Assembly (NCBI RefSeq): GCF_945859685.1
Contig: NC_079147.1
Coordinates: 188,029,174 to 188,093,173, forward strand
DNA: 64,000 nt
Reading direction: 5' to 3'
From: Eupeodes corollae
Taxonomy: Eukaryota > Arthropoda > Insecta > Diptera > Syrphidae
In this document: piece after piece, positions 10,967 through 22,080 of the stretch
Layout of the letters: every line of letters starts with the position of its first letter
Numbering within the stretch: position 1 is the first letter of the stretch
The notes under the pieces: model-generated
Seen by the model: only the letters and a program-made list of their open reading frames with translations
The model's database searches: none
Told to the model about the DNA's origin: nothing
Translations under genes and position numbers: made by a program

Positions 10967-12457
10967 TATTGAACTATACATAAATGTACAAAACAATACT
11001 TAAAAGCTAATAGCTACCAGGGCTTCTAGCTGAAATGTTTAAAATAGTATTTTTGGATATTATGATGTTTTAAATTTGCCAGCTGCAGGGGGCGGTCGGA
11101 GTAAGTAAGAGTAATAGGTCTGACTTACTCCTACCGCCCCCGCAGGGGTTTATAATAAATAAATGTTAAATACTCTGGTGAAGATTTAAAAGTTTTAAAA
11201 TTTTGAAAATATTTTGTATGTTTTGTTCGGAAGGAACCAAATGGAGATTTTTTAGATTACAGTTAAAAAGTTTATTACAAATTTCATTGATTTTCGGGCA
11301 GTTTGTAGTTAAATGGTTGATGGTCAGCTGGATATTGAGTTGGCAGAGGTGGCAAATGGGTGGGGGATCTTTGTTGAGTAGGTGACTGTGGGTGAGCTGG
11401 GTATGTCCAATCCTCAACCTGGTGAAGCATTTGTTCATGATTGCAGGCGTAGAGGTGGAGTAGATAACTGGGCTGCAATTTTGGTTGATGGAAGAATAGT
11501 GGTGATGATAACGAGACCAATCTATTATTTTTTGATTATATAAAATGGAGCAAGTCAATTTTAAAATATCGTTTTTGGTAAGTTGGTATATTGATATTGC
11601 TAAGTTTCTGTTCCTAGCGGTTATTTCGGCTTCATTGTCTGCGTGCTCATTGCCTTTTACACTGATGTGACCTGGCACCCAAAAAATCTTTATCGCTTTT
11701 CCAAGTTTGATGACGTTGTCTCTGATTTTTCCGATGTAGGATGATCGATTGTTGACGTTTTCGATGGCGGCTAAAGTTGAAAGACTGTCCGTGCATATCA
11801 CTGTTTTTTTTCTTCGATTTGCTGGCGAATTGCGTGGCTTTTAAAACCGCTAAGGCTTCGGCTGAGAATACAGAGAAAAATGGTGGTAGCTTTTCTGAAG
11901 AGATTAGATTGTTGTTTGAGTCGACAATTGCGAAAGAGGTACCTTCCTCACACTTTGAGCCATCGGTAAAGAGGATATTCCAGTTATTTCTGATGAAAGG
12001 ATTCATTAATTCATGAAAATGCTGCAGATATACCTCTTTCGGATTTGAATCTTTTTTAAATCGAGCGAGTGCAGTGTTGATGGATTCCTTCGGGCATAGC
12101 CAAGGAGGGTCACACTCGACATCTTTTTTTTAATTTTTGGTTCAATGCCGATTTTTCTCGCATAAATTAAAGTTATATGTTGAGTCCAAAAGAATTGGAG
12201 AGTCATAGGATTCAAGTATTTTTCCTACAAGTCTTGATGTAAGGACTTCTTTCCTTTTTGTGATCGACGAAAAACCTCCCTCAGCTTACATATTTTTTAA
12301 AGGACTTGTCTTAAAAGCTTTGAGGCTGGCTCTTTTGCGGCGTGATATGCTGATTGAACAGGTTGGATGTAGGATTTTGCACATTTGCCATATATAACAA
12401 GGCCATAATCAATTTTTGATAATATTATGGCTTTTGTAACATTAATTAATGAATTCA
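10929..12457 (-). mobile_element. I-clade LINE, 5'-truncated, with RNase H domain
   Basis: Minus-strand order: the end of RT near 12440-12330 (NVTKAIILSKIDYGLVIYG); RNase H start at 12006 (NILFTDGSKCEEGTSFAIVD, FSAEALAVLKA); then CTDSLSTLAAIENV and FWVPGHISVKGNEHADNEAE in the 11801-11166 frame; and a Cys/His segment CHLCQLNIQLTINH. D, E, D and GN-H-AD RNase H residues are visible across a frameshift near 11800. The 3' end is a (TAA)n tail (10929-10967), typical of the I clade. A 12-bp target duplication TTGAAAATGATA flanks it (10917-10928, 12458-12469). Confidence 0.9.
11084..11145 (-). other. GC-rich stem-loop in the 3' UTR of the I-clade LINE
   Basis: The inverted repeat GGGGGCGGTCGGAGTAAGTA against the complement of TGACTTACTCCTACCGCCCC forms a stem of about 22 bp with about two mismatches and a short loop. 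It is very GC-rich in an AT-rich setting and lies just inside the (TAA)n tail. Confidence 0.7.
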
Positions 12458-12660
12458 TTGAAAATGATAGGTGATAGAACTATAAACGAAACATCTACGT
12501 CACTCAAATACCGCCGCAATGTTTAATGCCTTTTGTTGGTCTACGGATATTTTTATAGCCAGTTGCATTCCCCCCTCAAACAATTCAGTCGTAATACTCG
12601 TACTTCTAGCAATGCACATCAGTTTAACCTTGAGCTCAATTTCACATCGAATGCCATCTT

Positions 12661-12940
12661 GAACCTGATAGTAGAATTATATATGTATATATTCTTTTTG
12701 AAATGAAAAAAATACGTTTTTATTCTATAGCGGGGTACAGATGGACCCCATGCCAGGTTTATGAACTTAAAACTCAAAACTGGAAAACTTTGTGTATGAA
12801 AAATTAATTTAAAAAAAACTGCTCTAACGATTTTCGAAAAAGAAATTTAATAAACCGAGGTTTTTTGATTGATTCAAATTTTTGAAAAAAAAAACTTATT
12901 TTATTGCTAGACTTTAAAATACAATTTTCTTTCAAACAGT
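12661..12940. other. AT-rich non-coding stretch
   Basis: No supported feature was seen between the LINE remnant and the next transposase fragment. Confidence 0.4.
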
Positions 12941-13450
12941 CTTTGAATACAGAAAAAGGAGTTCGTGCTAACCATTAACCATGCATTTCAGGCATGCTCA
13001 ATTGTATTGATACCTGGTCTTTATGGTAGAGTTCCTTGAAGGTATTTCGATTTATTTCCAACTTACCAATCATTCGTAAGCCATAACACACCCATGTCTT
13101 GTAGTTTACATTTAGGATTTAAAGCTTCAATTGTTTTTCTCCACACTAGTAAACGACCATCAGATCTAAATATATAGTACTTCGATTTGTCGGAAAAGAT
13201 TACCCTGCACCAGAACTCTGGAGGCTTGTTAATGTGCTCTTTTGCAAACCCGAGTCTTTTCTTTCTATTGATTTTATTAACGAGTGGCTTTTTTCTAAAT
13301 ACATGTTTTGAACTATGGCTCTTCTATTGGTTCATATTAGTGCCGTGATGCCAAGCTCCGGCGTGGTCATCCTCGCTGTTCTAAATTGATCCTTTTCTGC
13401 CATACTCTTTATTTATCCTTTATCCCTTGTCGATAGTTGCCTGGACCGTT
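12941..13450 (-). mobile_element. Tc1-like transposase fragment
   Basis: On the minus strand around 13200-13080 it reads VIFSDKSKYYIFRSDGRLLV and WRKT, matching the Tc1 segment with the first catalytic Asp (FSDES-F-FGSDGR-VWR). The remainder is frameshifted and no inverted repeats were identified, so boundaries are approximate. Confidence 0.6.
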
Positions 13451-13748
13451 GACTAGCATCTTGATGTTTGTTTTGGAAGAAATGTACACAAACTTTTGTG
13501 TATAGAATTCAAGGACATCTTTTTCGTTTTGGTCAATGGTTCGTAGATAAAATGAGATACAGTTTATATTTAGCTTAATTTAACTATTTTTTAAATTCTA
13601 GAATTTTAATAATTTATCTTATTTTTTAACATTTTCTTAAATTAAATAATTTCTTTTGTAATCTTTTATAAAACAGCATGTTTTGTGTTTTTAAATTTAC
13701 TAAAAATTGCATCATTAGCTTGAAAGGTAATAAGTTTGTGTACTTCCT

Positions 13749-14220
13749 CTAGATGATAGATTTTCTACTTAGATAATTGGGTACAATGTTGTTGTTAGTT
13801 TTAAATATAAAAATAATGTTTAACCATTTGAGAATACCCAGTGTACTTTGAATAGGTACATATCTGTTACAGAATAGAATTGAACGCATTGCCTTGTTTT
13901 GTAACTTTTCCAACATACCTGCAGTACCCGTCAATAGTATTTTTAGACAATAAATCAAAGTGGGGTTCTGCAATAGCATTATAAATTTATATTGCCATTG
14001 GAATACTTAACTTTTTTTCAATTATATGTAAAAGGAAAACAAAGAAATCACATATTTTATTGACTTTAATTATACAAGACAATGAGCAATGTAGCATGTG
14101 GACTTTTAAAGATATTCTGCTACCCATAACTTTGAAGTTGTGAAGCATATTAGTAATAAGCTCTGTGTAATTCGCTGCCTTTCTGTTGCCAAGAAAGCCA
14201 TGAATCACTGCTTTAAGGCT
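13749..14220 (-). mobile_element. LINE reverse transcriptase C-terminal remnant
   Basis: Minus-strand frames at 14208-13987 (HGFLGNRKAANYTELITNML) and 13979-13749 (GMLEKLQNKAMRSILFCNRY, LGILKWLNI) match the thumb/post-RT region of fly LINEs of the Jockey/CR1 group. The two blocks are separated by a stop or frameshift. No 5' or 3' end was recognised. Confidence 0.6.
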
Positions 14221-14383
14221 GAGTCACGCTTGTTTTTCGTGGGTACTGAGGAGCTGTTGGAATTGTTCACTGGCCATTATTTTCTTTTTTGTGGACCCAT
14301 GAAAATACCAGCTTTAATTTGCGCCTCTGACAATTTCGGCAAAAATTAAATGAACTGCTTCATCAGACCTAATTTCCTATTTC

Positions 14384-14614
14384 CTATTTGAAACTCGCTC
14401 CGTTGGGTCCATGAGTATGATGTATTCTCTTACCCTGTAAAGTGTTTTTGCAGTTTCTACATGAGAAATGAGGTGCCCATACTTCATCAGCTGCATAGGC
14501 TTCACAAAGTCTCGTATTTGACGACAAACAATTTTTTTTGGCTCTCACTTTAATGAATTCGCCGCAAACATAACAGGAAGATTCCACGGGATTTTTGCAC
14601 TTTTTTGAAGACAT
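14384..14614 (-). pseudogene. Cys-rich CxxC ORF of a repeat-associated arthropod family (fragment)
   Basis: The ATG at 14614 opens a 76-codon frame starting MSSKKCKNPVESSCYVCGEF and containing WAPHFSCRNC. The two CxxC pairs and the W-APH-C--C block match, from memory, a protein family that recurs in many copies in arthropod genomes and is usually repeat-associated. The family members I recall are longer, so this looks truncated. It could be a transposon gene fragment; the function is unknown. Confidence 0.45.
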
Positions 14615-14639
14615 TTTAGGTCTCACGACACATTAAATA

Positions 14640-15282
14640 CGCTATTCCTTTACAAAGCACACGCGCACACTGCCGTTGATAGTTTCTCACTCCAGCTTCA
14701 CACCCACAGGCCTCCTACCCCTCTCCTGCATCTTATATGCAACAACTCCTAAAAAAAACTGCTAAAACACTATAATATTCGTTTTACATTGTGTAAAGGT
14801 ACAAAAGCAAACTTTATTTTTTTATAAATGGAGTGTCTACCTTTTTTTCGATGTATACAATCAGAAAATATTCACTAAATAACAGACTCAAAGAAAAATA
14901 TTTGTTTTGTTGACTCATACATATATGTATATAATTATATACTTATATATAATTATTACTAGATGTTTTATTTCATTTACACATTCAAATTCTTCTATTT
15001 TTCAAAATTGAATATCAAACAAATGTATTTGACTTTTTATTTCACTTTTTTTTAAATCTTTAATATACAATAAGAACAAAACTGACCCAGGATATAACTT
15101 TATGGTATGTTCGTAAAATTTTACAATTTGCCTACGTCCAAACAATTACGATTTAAACCAATTATATTTTTCATAAAGTGTATCAATTCTATATTCGTAC
15201 CCCTTCAATAAAAAGTTTGAATGTTTTCCTCACCCAAAATGACTTCAGATACAAAAGTAATAACAAAGTGCTTTTTAAGTAA
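14640..15282. other. AT-rich non-coding stretch
   Basis: Nothing supported was found here. Confidence 0.4.
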
Positions 15283-15965
15283 GTACATGGTTGATATACA
15301 TATTATAGAATTTCTATAGTTGGTACAATTTACCAAAAAAACAACCGTTTTCCAGAAGTCAAAGTCTTTGCTTGGTATTCTTTGGCGAATACAAGAAGTT
15401 TAAGTATGTTGATATGACTAATAAAAGGTTTTTTGCGCAATACTCTTCCGTTGAAAACATGATTCTGTGCCAATTTTGGTGCACTTATCTTTTGAATTTT
15501 ATTTATTTCACACACAATTATCCTCTTGTCCTCCGTATTGAAAAAACTTCTTGCTTCTTTTTTCCTTGACAAACCGGTAAACAATACTTTAAACCGCTGA
15601 CTTAGCTGGATTAACTTAAGATGAAATCTGTTTATATGATTTACCTTCTTTGTGGTATTTTAAGATAAGTTCTCGATAGGTTTCACTTGCTTTTCTCCCT
15701 ATTGTTGTTAAATTCAGAGACAAATTGTCTTTAAAAAATTCTAAATAACTTCAGAATACTTTAAATAATAGCACATGAATTGACAAAACGCATTTGATTG
15801 AAAATGCAGCGGAAATTAAAGCTGCTTCGCACCTTAGAACTAAGCGAACGAATACGAAATTGATCTAGTCTTGCAGTAGTTTTTATCATTTTAGTGTTTA
15901 CTTAGTACATAATTGATTTTTACCAACTAAGAAAATTTGATAAAATATATCAACCATGAATACAC
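15283..15965 (-). mobile_element. Internally deleted Tc1-like transposon
   Basis: A minus-strand frame at 15584-15330 carries FFNTEDKRIIVCEINKIQKI, FNGRVLRKKPFISHIN and FAKEYQAKTL, the segment of Tc1 transposase between the helix-turn-helix and the first catalytic Asp. Inverted CATGGTTGATATA occurs at about 15286-15298 and 15944-15956, a candidate pair of ends. The catalytic C-terminal half is missing, so this is a deletion derivative. Boundaries are tentative. Confidence 0.6.
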
Positions 15966-17214
15966 ACTTAACATGCATGTGGTATTAATGTCCTACATCA
16001 AGCCATTTAGTATCTTCCTGTCTACCGTCTCGAAAGCTCCTTTAGGTAAAAAAATCAAACAGTTGCTATTATCTTTTCCTCATACATTATCTTTTTCCAG
16101 TCTGCTTTAACAATGTTTAGATTGCTCCCCGATTGTTCTTCTATTAGTACATATGTCGTTTCCATAAACGGTCCATATCGGTCTAAATTTTATGTTTCAT
16201 GACGAAGGTTAGTCGATAATTTCTATAAATTAATTTTAGACCGATTGTGAATATTTATCAAAAGTTCATTGCGAATGAGTTTTATTTATTCTGTTTGACG
16301 TTTCACATGTGAAGTATTTGTTGTTTTTTTGGCCACTAAAGGAAAAATTCTTTGTGCGAAAGTATAGTTGCTCTTATAAAAAATTACTTTGTTTCTTTAA
16401 GCGGTATTTTTGTATTTAAGAGCAGAATCGTAAGCAACGTTTTCAATTGGTAACTTCCTAAGGCAAAGAATTTTAAAACCGCTTCTAATAGTACATTTGG
16501 AATGGATTTCCTCAATATCGTTCAACACCTCCAGGAAGGCTTGTTTGGAAATCCTGAAGTTTAGAATAATCTGCAATGAAGTTTCATCAGCAAATGCAAT
16601 AATTAAAGAAAAGTATATTATTACATATGTACGTCCAAATCCATTGGATTGGAAGAATCACGTAATCCTCTGCATATTTTGAGTTGCTGACTCGCGTTAA
16701 CTTCATCATAACTCCCTTCGAAAAACAATTCAGTCGAAGTCATAATTCCTTAAATTTTGTTTTGCCTATGAAAATCATGAAATATAAGTTTTTTGTTTGC
16801 ATGCTGAATATATACCTTTAGCAACCGAATTAAACATCGTCATCATGTTTTTTTATATTTATATTTTATTCTATAAAGAGAATGAAAAAAACTTACGTAT
16901 TTGAGACGTATCAACCAAGAATTTGTGGTCATCATCAAAATCAAAAAATATGAATCGGTCTAAAATTTATGTTTTATGACCAAGGTTCTTAAATTTTTTG
17001 AGAAGACTCCATATGACAGCTAATAGTCAATTATATTTAAAAGTGCAGAACCGATGTGAACAAAAATATCTTTTAAAATATTCTTCCTCATAATATTGAA
17101 ATAACCTTTATCTGATAGCATATCCATTATTTTTCAATGTTCTTCAATACAATGCAATGTAACAATAATCCAACAAAATATTCCAAAAGCAAAACTTTGG
17201 AAAAAGCTCTTATA
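15966..17214. other. AT-rich non-coding stretch with a spaced direct repeat
   Basis: A 32-bp sequence starting CGGTCTAAA occurs at about 16179 and again at 16956 (roughly 29 of 32 identical), and a short inverted copy lies near 16233. These could be ends of an unrecognised repeat. No coding region is supported. Confidence 0.4.
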
Positions 17215-18383
17215 CACACAGTGAGTGCCGTTAATATTCGTTTTTTTTTCTTTCCATTAAAATAATTTACTTTTCACTTTAAACTTTAAAGTTAAAAACC
17301 AGTTTTTTTTAAATTTTATATTTAATAATTTCAATTCATTTCATTTCATTTTTCAATTAAAATAGCAAATTAACTAAATAAAATAAATAAAAAATACGAC
17401 AACTCAAAAAATAACACTTCATTAATATTCAGTTATTTTTACACCTTTATATTTAAATTATCTTTTTTACCATTGATTTTAATATTTGTTGTTGTTGGAT
17501 ACCCTTGATTGGATAAAACTCCGTCCAGTCGCTTGGGCATATTTTTTATAATTGTTTGAAGGTATTCAGAGCCTATTTTGCTCCATTCTTCTTGAAGCCG
17601 TTGTTTTAGTGCACCTATTGAAGAGACAGGGTTTTCGCGAAGTCGATTCTCCAATTAATACCACAAACTCTCAATTGGGTTAAGGTTTGGAGATTGTGGA
17701 AGTATTTGGATTACTTTTAGACAGTTACACAGAAGTCATTCCCTTACAACATGCGAATTGTGCTTCGGGTTGTTGTCCCGGTAAAATTTGAATTTCCTTA
17801 AAATGCCCATCGATGAATACTAAATTTCCTATGCCCCCAAACTATGATGTGCCCGCCTCCATGCTTTATTGTTGGCTTTGTTCCTGCTATAAAGCTCTTC
17901 ATTTGTCTTGCGCCACACCATAACTCTTCCATCCGATCCAAAGAGGTTGTACTTACTCTCGTCAACAACTTCTCTTTTATACCTCTGAACAATATCGTCG
18001 ACAGTGTTTGGCTTCATTTCTAAAATATCAGCAATTTTTGTTTGTTTTTTTCACCTTAATTATGGTGAAAAATAACGAGGTTTCTTTTTTCAAGCCTTGT
18101 ATTTACCTTTGCGCCCATGATAAACTTTTTAAATAAAACCAAACGATCTTACACTAAATTGTTTTAAAAATGTATGCAAACGTCTAGTGAACACTTTATT
18201 TTAACGGTACATTTGATTAGACAATGCAGGTAAGTGATTGCACCATTTTGTTTAGTAAAATATTTAGGGAATATTATACCAATTTATAAAATAACCAAAT
18301 AATAAACCTTAATTCAATTTTACTACGAGAAAAACACCAAAAATATGTTTCAGAATAAAAACCGAATATTAATGACACTTCTG
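17215..18383 (-). mobile_element. Tc1-like transposon with both ends
   Basis: Imperfect terminal inverted repeats (both containing TTAATATTCG) lie just inside TA dinucleotides at 17213-17214 and 18384-18385, giving an element of about 1.17 kb. Minus-strand transposase pieces: DIVQRYKREVVDESKYNLFG and SDGRVMVWRKTNEELYSRNK (18017-17829), then IKHGGGHIIVWG (17890-17840), then KQRLQEEWSKIGSEYLQTII and MPKRLDGVL (17654-17500), the C-terminal block. The order is that of Tc1 family DDE transposases. Frameshifts make it inactive. Confidence 0.85.
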
Positions 18384-19068
18384 TATATTTTTCAATATCC
18401 AGATTGAGAAAATCGTCATTTAAATAGCGAAACAAACAACAAAAATTTTGTCAAAGGAACGTACCAAAAATCGAAAATGTTTAGGCTAAAATGTATGTAA
18501 AATTTACCTATGGACTCTAATCAATAAACGATACATACTATGACCTAAATATTAAAGTCGACTTTTAGCAGTCATACAAATTGGACTTAACATTTATGGG
18601 GAGAGTACGATAACTTTGGCGACAAAGTTTGATGACGGATTTGTATAGAACAGTATAGAACAAGATGAATATATCTTAATCCTTATTCGATTATTACTAT
18701 CAAAATAAGCCTACGTTAATACTTAAGCAAGGAAAAAGTAATTTAATTGAAATATTTTGTTTTGGTAATCCTCAATTTTCTCAAAAACTGAAAGACATAA
18801 AACATCTAGTTTTCAGTTTTTGATCAAAAACAATTAAAAGCAATAAATTCTGAAATAAAAACAGTGGTAATTAATCTTGAAGTATTGAAAAATTACACTT
18901 TAACCCTTTTATTTTTTACTTTTTTTTGCACAAATTTTGACTTTAAAACTATTTTTTTTAAAAACTATGCATAGTTTTGACTTGATTCAAGCTAATAGAA
19001 AAAAATGTTGGCTTTAAAAAAAGGTATAATACTTAATTGTAAGTATTACTTACTTACTTAAGGTGGCG

Positions 19069-20517
19069 CTACAGTCCTGTGTGAACTAGGGCCTCACCCA
19101 ACAAACTTCTCCATCTAGCTCGGTCCCTAGCTAGATGTCTCCAATTTCGCGCTCCAAGTTGGGTGAGGTCACCTTCCACTTGTGCGCGCCACCTGATCCG
19201 CGGTCTTCCTCTACTGCGCTGTCCTGTGGGTGCGGATTCGAAGACTTTCCGGGCCGGAGCATTGGTTTCCATGCGCTCTACGTGACCCAGCCATCTTAGT
19301 CGTTGGACTTTTACTCTTCTTGCTAAGTCTACGTCGCTGTACAGCCCGTACAGTTCGTCGTTCCATCTTCTCCTCCACTCCCCTTCGATGCATACGGGAC
19401 CGTAGATCACACGAAGAACTTTTCTCTCGAAGCGACCCAAGGTGCTTTCATCCGCTTTTGTCATGGTCCATGCTTCTGCACCGTATAGCAGGACGGGGAT
19501 GATAAGGGTCTTATATAACAACACTTTGGTCCCTCGAGAGAGGACATTACTACTCAATTGCTTTCTTAGTCCAAAGAAACAGCGGTTAGCAAGAGTTATT
19601 CTGCGTTTGATCTCAGCGCTGGTGTTGTTTTCAGCGTTTACAGCGGAGCCTAGGTAGACGAAGTCCTTGACTACCTCAAAGGTACGTCTGTCGATTGTGA
19701 CGTTTTGACCAAAACGTCGGTGTTGTATGTCCTTTCTAGACGACAGCATGTACTTTGTTTTGCCCTCATTAACCGTTAAACCCATTTTTGCCGCCTCTGC
19801 CTCAATACTCACAAAAGCCCCATTGACATCACGCTGAGTTCTTCCGATTATGTCAATGTCATCAGCATATGCCAGTAATTGGACAGACTTTTGAAAGATA
19901 GTGCCTCTAGTGTTGACGTGTGAGCTCTGCACTATTCTTTCAAGCACGATGTTAAAAAAATCGCATGACAGCGCATCACCTTGTCTAAAACCTTTTTTGA
20001 CATCAAAAGGTTCTGTTAAGTTGTTTCCAACCTTTATGGAGCAGCGTGAGTTCTCCATGGTCATCCTGCACAAACGGACGAGTTTGGCAGGGATGCCAAA
20101 ACTAGACATGGCTCTATACAGCTCGTCCCTGTAGATGCTGTCATATGCGGCCTTGAAATCGATGAAAAGATGGTGGGTGTCGATTTTGTGCTCTTGAGTT
20201 TTTTCCAGGATCTGCCGTAATGTGAATATTTGATCAACTGTGGACTTTCCTGGTCTAAAACCACACTGATAAGGACCTATCAGGTTGTTGACGATGGGCT
20301 TTAGACGTTCTCATATTATGGCAGAGAAGATTTTATAGGCGATGTTAAGTAGACTTATTCCTCTATAGTTGGTGCAGTTTAGAGGGTCTCCTTTTTTCAG
20401 GATCGGGCAAACAATACTGAGGTTCCATTCATCGGGCATGTTTTCTTCCGACCATATCTTACAGTTGGTGCATGCTCCTAACCAACTTATCTCCAGCTGC
20501 TTTAAAGAGCTCGGCAT
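19069..20517 (-). pseudogene. RTE reverse transcriptase and C-terminal domain
   Basis: Minus-strand blocks: [20 protein letters not shown] (20517-20311 frame); then, in shifted frames around 20300-20110, the finger/palm segment GPYQCGFRPGKSTVDQIF and FIDFKAAYDSIYRDEL; then the open frame 20109-19069 with KKGFRQGDALSCDFFNIVLE, LLAYADDIDIIG (catalytic ADD), DFVYLGSAVNAENNTSAEIK and PVLLYGAEAW. The C-terminus has RSRGRPRIRW and NWRHLARDRARWR. At least one stop and one frameshift around 20300 break it. The final 346 codons are intact, which suggests a fairly young copy. Confidence 0.88.
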
Positions 20518-22080
20518 TCAAGCCATCTGCTCCAGCGGCTTTATTAGACTTCAACTTAGATATGGCAATCTTTACTTCGTCTAAGTCGGGAGGACGGGAT
20601 TGTTGGCTTTCGTCGTCTATATCGAATGGGTCATCCTGCCTGACAGCGGGATTCAGTTCTTCGTCGCCGTTATACAGTCTGCAGAAGTGGTCCTTCCATA
20701 TCCTCAGCATTGACTGCGGTTCCACTATGATGTTTCCACTTTCGTCTATGCAGCCTTCGGTTCTAGGTTTATGTACCTGTGAATTTCGTTTCACCTGTTC
20801 ATAAAACTTTCGAACCTCATTCCTGCTTTTATACCTCTCAACATCTTCGACCGCACGCTTCTCATGCCCTCTCTTTTTCCTTCTGAAAAGTCGGCGTTCC
20901 TCTCGCCTCTTCTGCTCATAGAGCTCACGAGCAGCTCTCGTCCTTTTATGCAGCGCCGCTTTGCGTGCCTGTTGTTTGGCTGCATTTGCCTGCCGACATT
21001 CCTCATCAAACTAGGGGTTCCTTGTTGGTGGCTGTTTGAAACCCAGCACATCAGAGGCGGCTTCTCTGATTGCATCTTGGCAATGTTGCCACTGGTTTTC
21101 GATACATTGTGTTGGCGGCAGAGAACTTCGAGAGAGGTTACTTGTCACTCGGTCGGAAAAGGATTTGGCGATCTCTGGCGATTGTAGCCGTTCGACATTG
21201 TATCTTCTCCCAGCACCTCCCTGTTTTGCCTTGGGTCTGGAAATCCGAAGTGCTACCCTGGCTACAACGAGGTAGTGGTCAGAGTCGATGTTAGCTCCTC
21301 GGAAAGTTCGTACATCCATAATGCTGGAAGCGTGTCTGGCGTCGATCGCAATATGGTCAATCTGGTTGACGGTAGATTGATCTGGAGAAGTCCAAGTTCC
21401 TTTGTGGATGTTGAGGTGTGGAAAACGCGTACTGGCTACCATGACGTTTCGCCCCGCAGCAAAATCTATGAGCCTGAATCCATTATCGGAAGTGTTGTCG
21501 TGCAGGCTGTTTTTCCCGATTATTCCACCAAAGATGTCTTCCCTTCCTAGCTTGGCATTAAAATCGCCCAGGACTATTTTAATATCGTAGCTAGGGCACT
21601 GCTCATATGTTTTGTCTAAGAGCTCGAAGAACATATCTTTGGTGTTGTCGTCTTTCTCTTCTGTGGGGGCGTGCGTGCATATCAGGCTAATGTTGCCGAA
21701 TTTAGCCTTGATGCGTATGGTCATGAGGCGCTCATTGATGCACCTATAGCTCAAGACTTCTTGCCTAAGTCTGGCTCCAATGACGAATCCGCATCCAAAT
21801 AAGCGCTGTTGGTTTTCGTGGTAGCAGTCACCATAGTAGATATCGCAGTTTTTCATCCTCTTTTTGCCCGGCCCATCCCATCGTATTTCCTGGATGGCGG
21901 TGATATCTGCTTTATATCGTTCTAGGGCCTCCGCTAATTCTTCGGCCGCACGTGGTCTGTTAAGGGACCTAACATTCCACGTGCATATCCGAAGTTCGTT
22001 GTCCTTTATTCGTTTGCGTTGGTTGTCAACAGTAAATCCGTCCGTATCCGAGGCTTGTTGGTGCTTCGCAACTTTGAAAG
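20518..22080 (-). pseudogene. RTE endonuclease and linker region
   Basis: The frame is open from about 22080 through 21011. The start of the endonuclease reads ELRICTWNVRSLNRPRAAEE, then ITAIQEIRWDG, then (21856 onward) YGDCYHENQQRLFGCGFVIG, GDFNAK, NQIDHIAID and DSDHYLVV, the standard EEP endonuclease catalytic blocks. At 21013 a TAG follows RNP, where relatives have Trp (likely TGG to TAG). The frame then resumes as FDEECRQANAAKQQARKAAL with further frameshifts to [20 protein letters not shown] near 20500. Coding capacity is therefore mostly preserved but interrupted. Confidence 0.85.

Larger units (their letters stand above)
10691..12660 (+). mobile_element. Jockey/CR1-like LINE remnant (C-terminal RT), split by an I-clade LINE
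   Basis: Left part (about 10740-10928) translates on the plus strand to LGFLRQCKKLLTPSDLTVIY, then KAFIRPKLEYNSHIWAGAS, the post-catalytic RT region of Jockey/CR1-type LINEs. The reading resumes after 12469 as IGDRTINETSTSLKYRRNV and PLKQFSRNTRTSSNAHQF, the next conserved block of the same region. The gap is exactly the I-clade LINE. The 5' part of this element is absent and several stops are present. Confidence 0.75.
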
